A DNA stretch of 64,000 nucleotides from Isoetes taiwanensis (Eukaryota; Streptophyta; Lycopodiopsida; Isoetales; Isoetaceae), in assembly GCA_021234155.1 (NCBI GenBank), contig JAJEKV010000012.1:10198448-10262447 (forward strand). The letters run 5' to 3'. Positions within the stretch are counted from its first letter, which is position 1. Each line of letters begins with the position of its first letter. The notes under the pieces are model-generated. The model was not told the origin of the DNA. It saw only the letters and a program-made list of their open reading frames with translations, and searched no databases. Shown here in pieces: positions 44,187 to 56,269 of the stretch. Made by a program: the position numbers and the translations under genes.

Positions 44187-44212
44187 CTCTTCTCGACTAG
44201 TGAGTCGAGAAT
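44187..44212. repeat. Palindrome related to the 46.3-kb array
   Basis: TCTCGACTAGTGAGTCGAGA, a stem with TCTCGACT/AGTCGAGA arms, shares its arm sequence with the palindromes at 46275-46505. Confidence 0.8.
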
Positions 44213-44230
44213 TGGAAAGTGGATCCCCTT

Positions 44231-44811
44231 TTACACCAGGAGGAGCAAGTCCAAGGGCGCTGCAAGGCCTCCAGTCTGCAGTAGCCTCTCCCTGCAGTCC
44301 GATCCCTGAAGAGTAGCCATGTTGCTGTTTACAGCCGCTCCGCACCACAACACAACATTCGAATGTTTATGAAATCGTGGCTGTTCTTTTCGGGCAGTGC
44401 TAGGAAAGTCCCCTTGCTCCCCTGCTACTTGTTTAAAGTTGGCTTCCACTTCCACCGGGAAGCCGCTCTCAGCATCGATGCCAGATTTAAATTTGACAGT
44501 TTGTGCAACGCTGTTGTGCTCGCCCAATATTCTCTTAGGCGACGGTCTTGTTATCAGCCCTGTCTTGCCGATGGACTTGGGACTTTTCATCAACATTACC
44601 CCTGCTTTTGCCGATTTTTGTGCACTCACAACTCCATTTTCTTTCGTATTCTCGTGAACCCTGCTTTTCTTAATATTAGCTGCACAACAACGATACTCTC
44701 GTCAGAATGCAGACACGCATAGTTCATAAGTTATTTGAAGTTGTTCTTACCTTGAGGAGCTTTTGCTTGCTTGGATTTGGAAGCGGGGAAGGGCTTGCCA
44801 GAGAACGACAT
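44231..44811 (-). CDS. Small basic protein with KEN motif, two exons (possibly securin/PATRONUS-like)
   Basis: Exon 1 (44751-44811) encodes MSFSGKPFPASKSKQAKAPQ and ends in a GTAAGAAC donor. Exon 2 (44231-44679) starts after TTGTGCAG and joins in frame, giving 169 residues in all. The N-terminal 90 residues are rich in Lys and Ser with a TKEN motif near residue 33, SPKSIGKTG, and RPSPKRILGEHN. The rest is polar with no clear domain and ends LDLLLLV. The KEN box and RxLxxxN-type stretch are degradation signals of cell-cycle proteins such as plant PATRONUS/securin, but the match is short and the call is inference. Neighbouring repeats suggest an isolated gene. No damage is seen in the frame. 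Confidence 0.5.
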
Positions 44812-45525
44812 CGTAACAGCGCAATTTCAAACCGTCACTGCAATTCTCCATCAGAGAATGCCAATTCTTTCTCATGGAGCGGCTGGATTCACTGCTGCAT
44901 CCAGGTCTGTATTATAAGTTCTTCTGGAAGCTTTGCGTTGTATCAAGATCTTGGAAAATCGTTGTAACTGGAAGAAAGGTGATTCTGAAGTAAATTGGAA
45001 GCGAAAAAAGCCAGAATCGGGAGCGTCTATAAGCCAGATCTTCTTCCCCTTCATCTCCTTCAAGAATAATAGAGTCAGCCTCGACATGCTGTTGTTTTCA
45101 CCTTCCACGGTCGCTCTCTGTATTTTCAGCCATAGCCAAAGCATAAATGGCTGCCATAGACTTAAGTGGCGAATGTTTAAGCTCCAACAACAGATCGGGC
45201 AGTTTTGCCAACAGATCCGGCTCTGCCTCTGACTCCGCTCTGTAAATCATGCTCCGCATCTCCGCATCTGCCACGATCTTGACCATCTCAGTTAACACAT
45301 GGTGCAGGATTCTAATAACAGAGAAGAAGATTGCCGGAAGCAGATTGGGCAGTTTTGCCAACGCCAGATCTTACGCAACGCAGCAGATGAAAGGAAATGG
45401 TTCTTGGATAGCACATCTCCGCTTCCATGCCATAGCCAGGATCTTGAGACTTCGCCATAGCCAGCCACGATTTCGTAAGTGTACCAAATTTCTTCTTCTA
45501 AAAAGGTACGTACCAAATCTCCCCC
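44812..45525 (-). other. Upstream region of the KEN-motif gene; no gene recognised
   Basis: Open frames on both strands are short. A segment around GGGCAGTTTTGCCAAC.CAGATC occurs at about 45197 and again at about 45348. It may hold the promoter of the gene at 44811. Confidence 0.35.
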
Positions 45526-45608
45526 CCTTTTCAATTTCAAATTTCGAAAATCCCCCCCTTTTCAATTTCAAATTTCGAAAATGTCCCCCCTTTTCAATTT
45601 CAAATTTC
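45526..45608. repeat. Tandem repeat of 32-33 bp, CCCCCCTTTTCAATTTCAAA
   Basis: Three successive copies of CCCCCCTTTTCAATTTC then AAATTTCGAA with very few differences, so a recent expansion. Confidence 0.95.
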
Positions 45609-45689
45609 GAACTTAAGAGGTGGGAGAAAAAAAAAGCCAAATACGGAGAGAAAAAAGCGGAATAATAGTGTGTACTCAAAAAAAAAAAA

Positions 45690-46025
45690 AATGGATACAG
45701 ATATATACGGTTATTTTTCTAAGGTTAATGGAAAAAAAATAGCGGGGTACATACCAAATTTTAAATTTCTAGGATACCATTAATTGGGCTATAATTTTAT
45801 TAGTGTCGCCCATATAAATATTTGAATTTTTGTCGCAAATTGATAGCATGGTTGTGTGCTTGTATAATCATATTTTACACCTTATGTTGACCTTAGAGGT
45901 GCTAGGCATATAATTCTTATGTCTAAGATAAAAAGTTGGCTTATACAAGATAATAGTATACTTTAAATTAGTTCACTTTATTTCTAATGCTAATGCGTGC
46001 ATTATGAAATTGTAGTATAAAGTAC
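45690..46025. other. AT-rich, no gene recognised
   Basis: No coding or repeat signature beyond an A run at about 45677-45690. Confidence 0.4.
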
Positions 46026-46039
46026 TAAAGTCTGCTAAT

Positions 46040-46167
46040 TAAGGTGTGCTAGTTTATACTAGCACACATTAGTATTAGCACACATTGCGCAGCACATTAG
46101 TATTTAGCACACATTAGTATGTAACAATTGTTTTTATACTAGCACACATTAGTATTAGCACACATTG
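46040..46167. repeat. GTGTGCTA / TAGCACAC inverted and direct repeats
   Basis: GTGTGCTAGTTTATACTAGCACAC is an imperfect palindrome, and ACTAGCACACATTAGTATTA and relatives recur four to five times up to the edge of the foldback element. Confidence 0.8.
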
Positions 46168-46547
46168 TTCTTAGGGCCATTTTTGGAAAATGGGGCGAGA
46201 GCCTTTTTCGACTTCATGAGTCGAGAAAGGCTGACAAAAGTTTCTAAAAAATGCAGTTTTTAGGGGTCATAGGGCCTTTCTCGACTCGCGAGTCGAGAAA
46301 GGCCCTATGACCCCTAAAAACTGCATTTTTCGCTTTGAGCTGCCTTTCTCGACTCGCGAGTCGAGAAAGGCCCTATCACCCCTAAGAACTACGTTTTTCG
46401 CTTTGAGCCTCCTTTCTCGACTCGCGAGTCGAGAAAGGCCCTATGACCCCTAAAGCTTGTGTTTTTCGCTTTGAGCTGCCTTTCTCGACTCGCGAGTCGA
46501 GAAAGGCTCTCAGGTCTGTATTTTCCAAAAATGGCTCTAAGAACTGT
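46168..46547. mobile_element. Foldback element with array of perfect palindromes
   Basis: The outer ends are inverted copies: GTTCTTAGGGCCATTTTTGG at the left against the inverse of CCAAAAATGGCTCTAAGAAC at the right (about 25 bp with one mismatch, and weaker similarity beyond). Inside, four perfect palindromes of 28 bp (CCTTTCTCGACTCG and its inverse), or longer, are centred at 46288/46289, 46356/46357, 46424/46425 and 46492/46493: exactly 68 bp apart. A fifth, imperfect one is centred near 46216. The first palindrome extends to 84 bp without a mismatch (46247-46330). Spacers contain CCCTATGACCCCTAA and GTTTTTCGCTTTGAGC. There is no coding capacity. Confidence 0.9.
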
Positions 46548-47430
46548 GTTTTATTTTATTTTTTTTGCATGTAGCATCACTTGACTAACTTGATTTTGTC
46601 TTTTGCAGTCCTTATCTCGACCAGATAGTACATGCTTGGGAGCAATGAAAAGACCAGTTTATTGAAGAAAGATGCCGAGAAGAGGGTGGTGACATCAGTT
46701 GGACATAGAAGCAGGTGGCCTATGAAGGAACTCCTCATACAAATTTCTATCGTCTGTAAGTTGCTCCGTGACTTGGACAGAGCTCCACGCGCCGTTTGCA
46801 GTAGGTGGTTCATGTGTGAAGAGGGTGTAATCATTGTGACAATACGACCACTATGGTCTCTTCACCTACTGTAATGTATATTGTAATGAGCCCATTTATA
46901 AATATAAGGTATCTCAAAACTAGTGTTTTTGGTGATTAAGTAAACAATTTGCTTAATTTTTGTTGGAATTTATGATCTCTTGTCTACCCACCTAAGAAAA
47001 TAGAGCCAAAAAGTCTTGGTAAAGGAATTCACCCTCACGCGAAAAACTCTTATTTCGAATGACAAATAAGCCCCAAAACAGGGACTCGACTCGATATCCA
47101 AGAAAACTGGGAGAAAGCTTGGATGCACAGTTTCAGACAACAATTCGAATTAAGGACAGTTTTCGGGTCGGGTTGCTCCTTTTTGTGTAAAATAACAGGG
47201 TTCCGAAAAAAAGTGGGAATGGAATGAGTCCCACTTTAATTAAATACGACTTAATAGGAATGTTAGATAATATTTTCTATTTTCCTTCACCTTATTATCA
47301 CCATTGAGAGTGGATAGCATCTTCTGTAGTTCTCAACATTGAAAGAATAGAATAGAAACAGACTATTATTGAAACGTTCTACCAGTATTAAGCACAACAG
47401 GAACAACATTTCTTTTCCAGATTCTAGAAC
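46548..47430. other. No gene recognised
   Basis: Short open frames only, without motifs, and no repeat stands out. Confidence 0.4.
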
Positions 47431-47433
47431 AAA

Positions 47434-48190
47434 TTAAATAATCATTCCATGCCTGTTGTGCATGCTGCATTTGTTGGTATGCTGCAACTTGAGTTGCATG
47501 AACGCTTCCACCTCCCAGTGTTTGTGGCTACTGTAGCAACCAATGTGCATTGAAGGCCCAGACTGTGAAGGGTGGTAAATATTTGTAAATGCACCACCAA
47601 GATTGGTATGTGCAGGCTGTTGCGTGTGTGTATAAGGCATGTGCTGCCCTTGTCCTTGTAAGTTGTAGTAGACATTAGGTTCCAATGCAGTTGCCCTATA
47701 TCTCTAGATAGTTGCTGCATCTAGCCCTCTCCCTGACAACATAATAGCACAAATAAGAAAATTTATTTTACAAAGACAGAGAATGCTATTTATAAAGGAG
47801 CACACTTATTTTACTTGCTGACTTGAAACATACATATTGCTTTCTTCGTAAAGTGAACCACTAACATCATCATATATGGTAGAGTTGGTTGCAGTTACAG
47901 ATGGGATAATTGTGCATCCTGACGTAACTTCCATATCATTCAGTAGCAGCAAATCGTGGTGCATTACCTGCAACTGCACCTAGTTTATGTTGAGAGAGGG
48001 GGCTTTCAAATGATTCCATAGATGCAACAACAGGCGGATATATAAAATTTGTTATTTTTTCCTTCAGTGAAACTAGAATGGCATGCTTGTGCATAAAATC
48101 ATGCACATGAGTTGCATTATCTTTTTTTACGCGCATTCTTTCATCAAATCCTCCTTCCCACTGCGCAAGTTTCTCATTCTGCAAATATGC
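47434..48190 (-). pseudogene. Decayed multi-exon gene of unknown family
   Basis: On the minus strand three exon-like blocks follow each other. From about 48184: EKLAQWEGGFDERMRVKKDN, then HVHDFMHKHAILVSLKEKI and ESPLSQHKLGAV. From about 47960: a frame with NDMEVTSGCTIIPSVTATNS followed by YDDVSGSLYEESNMYVSSQQ and a GTAAAA donor near 47820. After a TGTCAG near 47740, a Gln/His-rich block with EPNVYYNLQGQGQHMPYTHT, HIGCYSSHK and, in another frame, QVAAYQQMQHAQQAWNDY. The frame changes between and within blocks suggest decay. I do not recognise the family; the Q-rich end and charged first block would suit a nuclear protein. Confidence 0.35.
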
Positions 48191-51100
48191 TTCGATAGTG
48201 AAATGAAAAACTGGACCTTTTAATACATGTTATATGGCTGCACTGAACTCATAATTAAATTATCTTAAGGTTCCTTGTCAATATATACATCTGTTAAATT
48301 ATCAACTTGGCTGCCCTGAATTCAGAATTGCATCATCTAAAGGTTCCCTGTCAAATGCATCTCAGTGGAGATTTAAATCACAAAAGCTACACAAAGTTAT
48401 CAAAGGACAAAAAAACCTTGTCAATGAATCTATGGAATTAAAATATTTTGCGTGACCTGTCAATTTACAATGCATAAGTTGTCTAACATCCAAAGCTATC
48501 CATAAGTCCAGAAGGAATGTTACCCGTTTTACGTGCTTCTAGATTTAGATGTTTTAACAATCGAAGATAACATATTTCAGAATGAATATTTCCTATTGCG
48601 TAAGAATATTATGGGAGGAAGCAGGCTTATGGGTGTGTTATTGCCCTAAGGCTTATACAGAGAGTGCATGAAGAAGACATTGAGCTCTAAATATGACAAA
48701 ATCAGGCATGTATTATGCTAGCTTTTGAAACTCAATACCCATTGAAGTAATTCTTTGCCAAGATAAATGTTCGACCAAAGCATTCCAGAAGCTTATAACG
48801 AAGGAATCTACCCACACCAAAACGAAATCAAGAAATTTAAGAACTAGGTGTTAGTTTGCTTGCCTGCATAGTTTTCCTTGCCAAACCTCACAACCACATA
48901 TGAAAGCCATATTTCATGCAACAGTTCCAGTCCTTGCACTCTCAGCTTCTTTTGAAAGTCCAACTCAGAATGCAGATTCGCGTTGAGAAATCTCCAAAAA
49001 ATGGCTTATCAAGGATACTTCGCCGAAATCGAAGAGCAAGAGGAAAAATGCCAGAAGTGGCTACTTGCACCGGAGGCCAGAGGCGATGCTGGAAGAAGGA
49101 AATTTTACACCTGGCATACATGTGTATATGCTATATGCTAGAATTGCATGAAATCGTGCACTTCGGGTTAAGCAACCCTGCTAAAAAAAGAACTAGCAGA
49201 ACTGCAGGGTTGGGGAGAAGGCTAGGTAGATGGGTTTGTGTTAGAAATTTTAATTGTAGTCATTTGAATTTCGGCGGCATGCTAAGACAATATGTATTAA
49301 TATATGAATGTTACATTGTGCAACACTAGTATCCATATCCAGGTCAAAAGATAAGATGCTCCAAAGTAAAGGCGAATCTGAAATATATCAGCAACAAAAA
49401 AATCCAGCACCCAAATCCCAAGGAGAAACAGGAACAAGAAGATTTCTGCCCTCCCCATCGGGGGATCTCCGAAAGACCATGCGAAGTGGAATTTTCTTTA
49501 CCTATCAACTTGGATTAAGCACATTGAAACATTGATTCTGTTCTCTATTGAGATATATCAAGGAATATTGTATCAAAACAGGACCATTAAATAAAAGAAT
49601 CAAAAGAATTGAAGAGTAAGCAAGCTTGCGCACTAATGAGGTTTGCATTGTAGAAAATAGAATGCTCACAAAAAGACAACAGGTGCTTTATATAGTGAGA
49701 GTACACAAGTGTTCTATAATGTATTGTTAGGTTGTTGCAATTCAATATAGAAATGGTTGCAGAGCTACGCATACAACAAACGTATTGTAGAGCTCCATAA
49801 AAGAAGTTGGGTATTCTTTATTGTATGTATAAAAGGCACTGCAATCGCAAAATCTTATATATCGCCCAAGATATCGCAGGAATAGAATGCTATTGGCTCA
49901 TCTATCGGCTATAGACACAAATGTCTCTTTCTTGACACTTCTATCACCAGTACAAATATGACAAATACAAATTTATTTAGTGGACTCCCACCTAAAGTAG
50001 GAAATGTAATTGTAAGATTTCTTCAGCAATAAGAAGCTTACAGAGTACACCAAATTAGAATCATCTTTAAAATTATCTTCGATGCCTCGTTTCAAATTCC
50101 CTCCTTCAAAGGGGATTGCCTCCCCTAAATACATTTTGAGTTAATTTTTTGGTCAAGTTTTCTCAATTACAGCAGAGCTGGACGAAGATTATGTCACACA
50201 TGCACATTTCCACAACAACTGGAAGCATCAATTATAACTTGTGATAATGATGTTTGCTTTCCATTTGTCATAAGTAACCTTTATTACCCTTTTCTACCAA
50301 GTGTTTTTGCTAGCTCAAAAGAATAAACAATAAGGATTAAAACTCTAATAAAAAAGCTATACAACTTTTGTTGTTGCTTTGGAAAGTTATATGCAGCTTT
50401 TTATAATTAAAATGAAAAGTCCTGCTTTCTATTCCTTTCACAGATAATACATTGCGCAATCTCTTTTGTACAACTGATAAACAATGCACTGTATTCCTTT
50501 GGACTCCCAACACACAGTCAGATTGGGTGAGAGTGATAACTTATCAAACCTTAAGCATGTGGCCATATCATTACGGAGAAGATGGGTGGTTTATCTCATC
50601 TGTACAGGACTCTTGTCCAACATAATATTTCAGCGTATGATACTAGTGCAATTTCACTTTTCTTCAGAAATAAGGATTTACCGAGAGTGCATGGGACTAT
50701 GTAAAGTAATGCAGGTTGACCATTGCCATCCATAAGGTTCAACGCAACATAGGTCAAAAAAAGGCCTGCAACGATAACGTTACATTAAGCAGGACCAACA
50801 AACTCTCCAACCTGCCAATTTTTTTCTTACCTAACCCATAACCAATTATGGTCCACAAGAAGTAGCCTTTAAACAAACTTTTTTTGGCTGCCCAATCGTA
50901 CCTACAACATCAACCCATTAAATTGTGTCTTCATGCGAAAGCATTAACTACTAAAGCTCAGAAAATAAACTCATCATGACAATGAAAATGCTGCATGTAC
51001 ATCTCGGTCTTGTACAGTTTTACAAAGACATACAATTTCACAAAGACATACAGTATCACAAAGACAATCCAATGGCACCATGGCATGGCTGCTTTGACTA

Positions 51101-51900
51101 TCGAGAAGCATGCATTGTAGATCTTGAATATAATCTGATCTAAGGACACATAATTCTACCAACTTTGGATCTTCGTATAGGATTCAAAACCATTTGCATA
51201 CCGCAAAGTGAAGGAGACCAATAAGCCAGGTAATAAAATGTCGCCAAAGCCAATGATCAATTAGCCTCCCCATGGATCAAAAAGGTGGGGTATTTTAAGA
51301 AGCATTGGGATTGTTTCTCCCCCACTTCTCTTGTCACATCTTGCAATATGTGCAAAAGAAAAATCAAAGCCTCGCCAACAATCATTGTAGCTGAAGAAGA
51401 AAATACAATACTCACCACAATCATCACGCTCTTCAATGCTTTCAGCTGATAGTGAGACTCAAGACGACGTCTTGGTATTCCACCAGTGGAGATGCCAGTA
51501 AGATGTTGAAAAGTAAACACATCTCGACTTGCAATTGTTGTGCCCGATCATGAGTAGCCAACCTATGTTGTGGATCATTTCACTCGTGGAGAATCAATAT
51601 GGTATTATTAACCACCCGCTGACACACTAGACCGAGAACTTTCTTTTTGTCTACAGCATCTTGCTTTGTAAGGTTGCGAGTAGCTATAAGTGCGTCGCTG
51701 TGTGGAATTATTGCTATAGGAGCACTTGTAGATACTAAAGTTGTTGGTCTACCTATAAACATATCAGAGAGAAATTTAATTAAAAGGTCAAAAAGCTTGG
51801 AATAGCTAAAGATGAGAATTGTGTATGAATCAAATCAAAATTGATTTAACATACACAGGTGTCATCCATGGGTAAAGGATTTGAATCATACCATTAGCAA
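48191..51900. other. Long stretch without a recognised gene
   Basis: Mostly AT-rich. A short plus-strand frame at about 49000-49145 (MAYQGYFAEIEEQEEKCQKW) is coding-like in composition but short and unsupported. A 16-bp repeat CACAAAGACATACA occurs at 51019-51062. Confidence 0.4.
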
Positions 51901-54120
51901 CAAATTTATTATATAATATAATTGAAAGTGCTAATTAGGGCTATGACATAGACATGGCCGAAGGCCAATAAATTATAGCATAAGAAAATGACATAGAGAG
52001 CTTGGTCTGGCACGATGCTACATGGGAGTTGGAGGCTGAGGTGGTTGTTGAGGACGAAGCAATGAGAAGCCGGGCTGATGGTGACAACAACTGTTGATGC
52101 AATTGCTGTCGAGAGGCGGTCGCCAAGGGCATTGGCACGAGGAATTTCATATCCATCTATGAAGCGATGTCGTGGCCTAGGTGTGATATACCGTTTGGCC
52201 AGGTAATCGGGCAGTGACACGAGTATAGAGAGGCCAGAAACGGCCAAACTTACTGATGAAGGGCGTCTATGTGAAAGGTGCAGAGGACATCCAAGCTGCT
52301 GACTACCAAGGTAGGCTGTTGTAGTTGGCATGGCAAAATACAACAAAAGAAAGCTCAAGATGATGGGGTTGCATCGTACAATACTAAAATTCCTGGCTGG
52401 GTGACGAATAACAGTTATCTGTTGGAACTCACATGTGGTTGTGTAGACACGAAAGGGTAGATATCCAACATGATGTCTGCTTGGATGAGGAAGTGTCGAA
52501 GTCAATGGGTTATGTGGAGTTATAATTTTGAAAGTCTAGGGCTAGAACATCAATGCAAGCCGGGGTGGCAGGAAATTAACAATCTGGGGAATACCAGATG
52601 TGGGGGTTTAGATAGAATTAGAAAATGCAAGGTCGGCGCCTTGATGGCTTTAGGTAACTTACAAATCTCACAAAGGCTCACTCCTAAATCAGAACATGAC
52701 TATGGCTTCTGGAGGTATGCCAAGTCATTTGTAATGCCGGCATAGCGGCATGACGTCAACATAGAGGGACGCAACGTCTAACAGTTCTAAGGTGGATAAC
52801 GACGGTAAATTATAACTCCCAATGATATGTGGATTAAAAAGATATAGGGAAATTTAAAGACATTGCGGCAGCCTTTAAGGCATAGACTATTGTATCATAC
52901 GGCATATAATAGTGGGTTAAAAGCCAACAAGAGGGTTAAAAGATATCTGAAGGAGTAAATGGGTCGTGACCCTACGGAGGACGGCTCACAACCAAAGGGG
53001 ACGTAGAGAACATATTAAAGAAGAAGATGAAAATAAAGGACTACGATTCATAATGGGTAGGCCACCTGGTTGGGGGGGTTACTACCTGCACAACTTTGGG
53101 GATGAGTTATATAACGCAAGGGTAATGGCAATACTAAAGAGGTTTACTCTTGAAAATAGGGCATGAGTGTGGCGTATATGCGGATGCCAAGTTACGTGTG
53201 ATGGCACAACAATGGCATGACATCGGCATAGAAGAACATAAGAATTAACAATTCAAAGATCTATGGGGATGCTAAAGCATAGGGTTCTAATGATACGCGG
53301 GGTAAAAGTCATACAGAAATTTGAGCGCCTAATTGTAACCTTGGAACATAGACTTATGGATTATACATCATATAGCGGTAATTTAGAAGATAACCCAAAA
53401 GGGTGAAAGAAGATCTGAAAGGTTAAATTATTTGGTGATCCTACGGATGAAGAATTTATATATGCGTACTAGTGATGAGCAGCATTAGGAGTAAGAAGAA
53501 ACATGTTTCAAGGCCAGGGTAAAGGAGATCGATGATAGTCGCGAAGAGTTAAGAAGACGAAATTAATGGACTATTATTCATTACGTGTGGGCTACCGGGT
53601 TGAAAGGCAGCGAAGGGTTTGAAAACCCGATGAAGACTTAATATGGGCCTTAGGGATAAAAGGATTTCAATTTCTAGGATAACATGGCGAACAATAATTT
53701 TACAAGGAACCTGAGAGTAGAAGGAGTCGTTGTAGAAGGGTGCCTGATTGGTACTAACATTTGAGATTATTGTTATAAGTTTCTTGAGATATGTAGGTTA
53801 TTCTTTAAATTTAGTGACCCTAAGACACTAGGATAATGGTTGGAAGGAGTTTGCCCTAATCAAATTTAGGTATCCTTAAAGGAGGTGATTAGTCAACAAC
53901 GGTTGCATACCTCCAGACTGCCAGGGTAGGACAACTCCAAAAATGGTTTGGCCACCATCAAGTTGAGAGGCGTGCAATACAAATATATAAGGAGTGTGAT
54001 ATAGGCAGTGAGTTTGGCAGAAAAATAACAGTAAAGTTTATGCTCTAGATAGATTCGAGTGAGGTGTTGACACGGCTGTAGGAGTTCGACTCAAACAATC
54101 ACTATGTGTTACAGAATGTA
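51901..54120. other. Degenerate repeats of about 450 bp; no gene recognised
   Basis: The stretch about 52735-53180 and the stretch about 53205-53480 share diverged blocks (GGCATGAC.TC, AACAGTTC/AACAATTC, GGGTTAAAAG, GATCTGAAAGG/GATATCTGAAGG, GACCCTACGGA/GATCCTACGGA). These look like untranslated retroelement DNA. A 198-codon open frame on the minus strand at 51909-52505 has no recognisable motif. Confidence 0.4.
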
Positions 54121-54128
54121 TTGTGACC

Positions 54129-54138
<10 letters not shown>

Positions 54139-54163
<25 letters not shown>
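54139..54163. repeat. Poly(T) run
   Basis: About 25 uninterrupted T residues; on the minus strand this could be the A tail of a retroposed sequence. Confidence 0.9.
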
Positions 54164-54164
<1 letters not shown>

Positions 54165-54727
54165 AGCACGAAGATAAAGAAAGGTAGTGAAGGGTGATGG
54201 TACAATTTATAAACCCAAGGACTAGAGGGTGCTGCATGGCAGTGTCTAGTTGGTTGGGTCAAGACAAATCCATTATCCGGGAAAGAAGGCGAGTTACGAC
54301 TGAGACACTAAAAAGGAACAACATTAGGTATAGTTGTCTCTATAAATTTTTACTTTACCCCTAACAATCTAAAGCACATGAAGGTAATATTATGAAGACA
54401 GGGCTGAAAGAATTTTGCTACCAAGGCATCTACTCGAGAAAAATTATTTAAACATTAGTACTGGAGAATTTCGTACTTCTAGGGTATTGCTGCGACCGAA
54501 CGTTTATCAAAGGGGAGAACGGATTATGATCCAACTTAGGAGATTCTAAGCCGCTCAGAAGAGTTGCCGTCCATCTCGCATCGACAAAGTGCAATACTAT
54601 GGTCGGGGAACCCATTTGCCGAGGCCAATAATGATCCTTGGGGTGAGCGCACCTTGTCATGGTTGCACAAGTCCGACGGAGTTGTTGCGACCACAACATG
54701 GGTTTACGGAATGCAGTCTTCTAATTT

Positions 54728-54873
54728 AAATAGAAAACGGAGCCACTATAAATAATACGAGAAGTACTATATCCCTTGAACTACTATTTACGGGTTGGCT
54801 AATAGAAAACGGAGCCACTATAAATAATACGAGAACTCCTATATCCCTTGAACTACTATTGACGGGTTGGCTT
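54728..54873. repeat. Tandem duplication of about 73 bp
   Basis: AATAGAAAACGGAGCCACTA, TAAATAATACGAGAA, ATATCCCTTGAACTACTATT and ACGGGTTGGCT occur twice in succession with only a few differences. Confidence 0.95.
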
Positions 54874-55065
54874 GGGCGAAGAAGGTCACGGGTTCAATCC
54901 CACAGTATCCCTCTTTTTTTTTAAAAAAGTTGTTGTCTACATAAACAAAGCACTGGATATGTATATATATATAAAAAGTATTAATATGCCTAAGCAAGGT
55001 TGGCATGGTAGCAAGGACCTAGGGTTAGAAATAGAAGGTCATGGGTTCAAAATGGGGGAGCAAAA
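54865..55065 (+). mobile_element. tRNA-derived SINE relics (two)
   Basis: GGTCACGGGTTCAATCCCAC (B-box GGTTCAATCC) at about 54886-54902 is followed by T- and A-rich sequence. A second similar stretch, GGTTGGCATGGTAGCAAGG ... GGTCATGGGTTCAAAATGG, lies at about 54998-55057 and is followed by A and T runs. Only the tRNA-like heads are recognisable. Confidence 0.4.
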
Positions 55066-55794
55066 AAAAACTTTTTTGTTTTTTTTTAATTATAGGACCT
55101 TTACAACAGAAAATTTATACGACGGGAAAAAAAATACGACGGAAAATTTTTTATACGGCGCGTATTTCGGTGCCGAGGACGTTTCAGACATCCCAACTTG
55201 AATTTAAAAACTGCAATATGTCGTTGGTGCCAATTTTGCTCATGAGCCAAATTAGTGATGCTGACAGTCGGTCCAAGGGCTGCTCTAAGCTAAACAAAGT
55301 CTTCTCAACGCAAGAAAACAAAAATCACCTCAATCTGAGTTTCCTAGAGAAAGTTATGGCCTCCGAAAGAAAGGGACCGCATTATGCCAAAACCTCAGCA
55401 TAACCTCACCTTAGTATCTTAAAATTTTATTCCTAACTAGCTCATTCCTCACATACTTAGGCCAACAATCATCTTACCTATGGGTTTAGATTCGTGACTC
55501 GACTCAACACGGGGATGTTTCTCAGTGGCTTGGCTTATAGCTAAGGAATTTCTCTGGTAGTCGGCCAATTTTTGTATTCCTTGCGATTCCCTTACCAGAA
55601 TAGCATCGATTCGAGCCTTCGGATTGCCATTCTGGGCAGGGACGAGCCATTATATAAGCACACACCATATTCGAGGCCGATCATCGGCGTCTTCTCACAA
55701 CAGCACTTCTTGCATTCCCATTGCCTCCCTCCCTTCCCTCCCTGATTTGCTTGGGCGCTTGTTTATTGTTTCACATGTTCATGCATACCTTATT

Positions 55795-55985
55795 GTTGTC
55801 TACCCTCGGGTGTTGCTATAATAATGTTTTTACATCTGCATGGTGCGGCCTTATTCTCCACCTGTGCGTGATGCTGTTTATTTCCACCCTGAGGGTGACG
55901 CAAATTTCTTTTTATCATGTTCTTTCTTCCATCCACTAGGGTGACGCTTTTCTCCACCCTCCGGGTGATGCTATCTTCGCTTCTG
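55795..55985. repeat. Hairpin repeats CCACCCTnnGGGTGAtGC
   Basis: Five variants recur every 35-50 bp: CTACCCTCGGGTGTTGC, CCACCTGTGCGTGATGC, CCACCCTGAGGGTGACGC, CCACTAGGGTGACGC and CCACCCTCCGGGTGATGC. Each can form a 5-6-bp stem. They lie upstream of the copia fragment and may belong to its leader. Confidence 0.75.
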
Positions 55986-56269
55986 CCATGTATTGTTGAT
56001 TTTCTCCTCATTACTAATCGCTAACATCGATTTTTGGGTGCTTGTTGTTGTGCAGCTTGCCCCTTCACCGGCATGCACGTTCTTGTTCTCCTTAACCGTT
56101 AATGGGTGCCTTCTATGTGTTCCATTTTTTTCCAGGTATTATGCCATCTCGCAGGTTCACTCCCTCTTGCGTACGCCATCGCCCCACTTCCTTGGATTCT
56201 CCAGGCAACCATTCAAGGTTGTTGGCGACCATTTCTCATTAGGGTTTTCCTCGAAAATCCGAAAGGGTG

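Noticed and set aside
46216-46505. CRISPR-like look of regularly spaced 28-bp palindromic repeats
   Set aside because: The spacers are near-identical, not unique, and the sequence is from a plant nucleus; this is a foldback or tandem palindrome, not CRISPR.
48916-49329. 137-codon open frame and an overlapping short frame starting MAYQGYFAEIEEQEE
   Set aside because: No recognisable domain, and the two frames compete; insufficient to call a gene.
51909-52505. 198-codon open frame on the minus strand
   Set aside because: No motif, no splice context, region of degenerate repeats; could be chance. It would need transcript or homology support.
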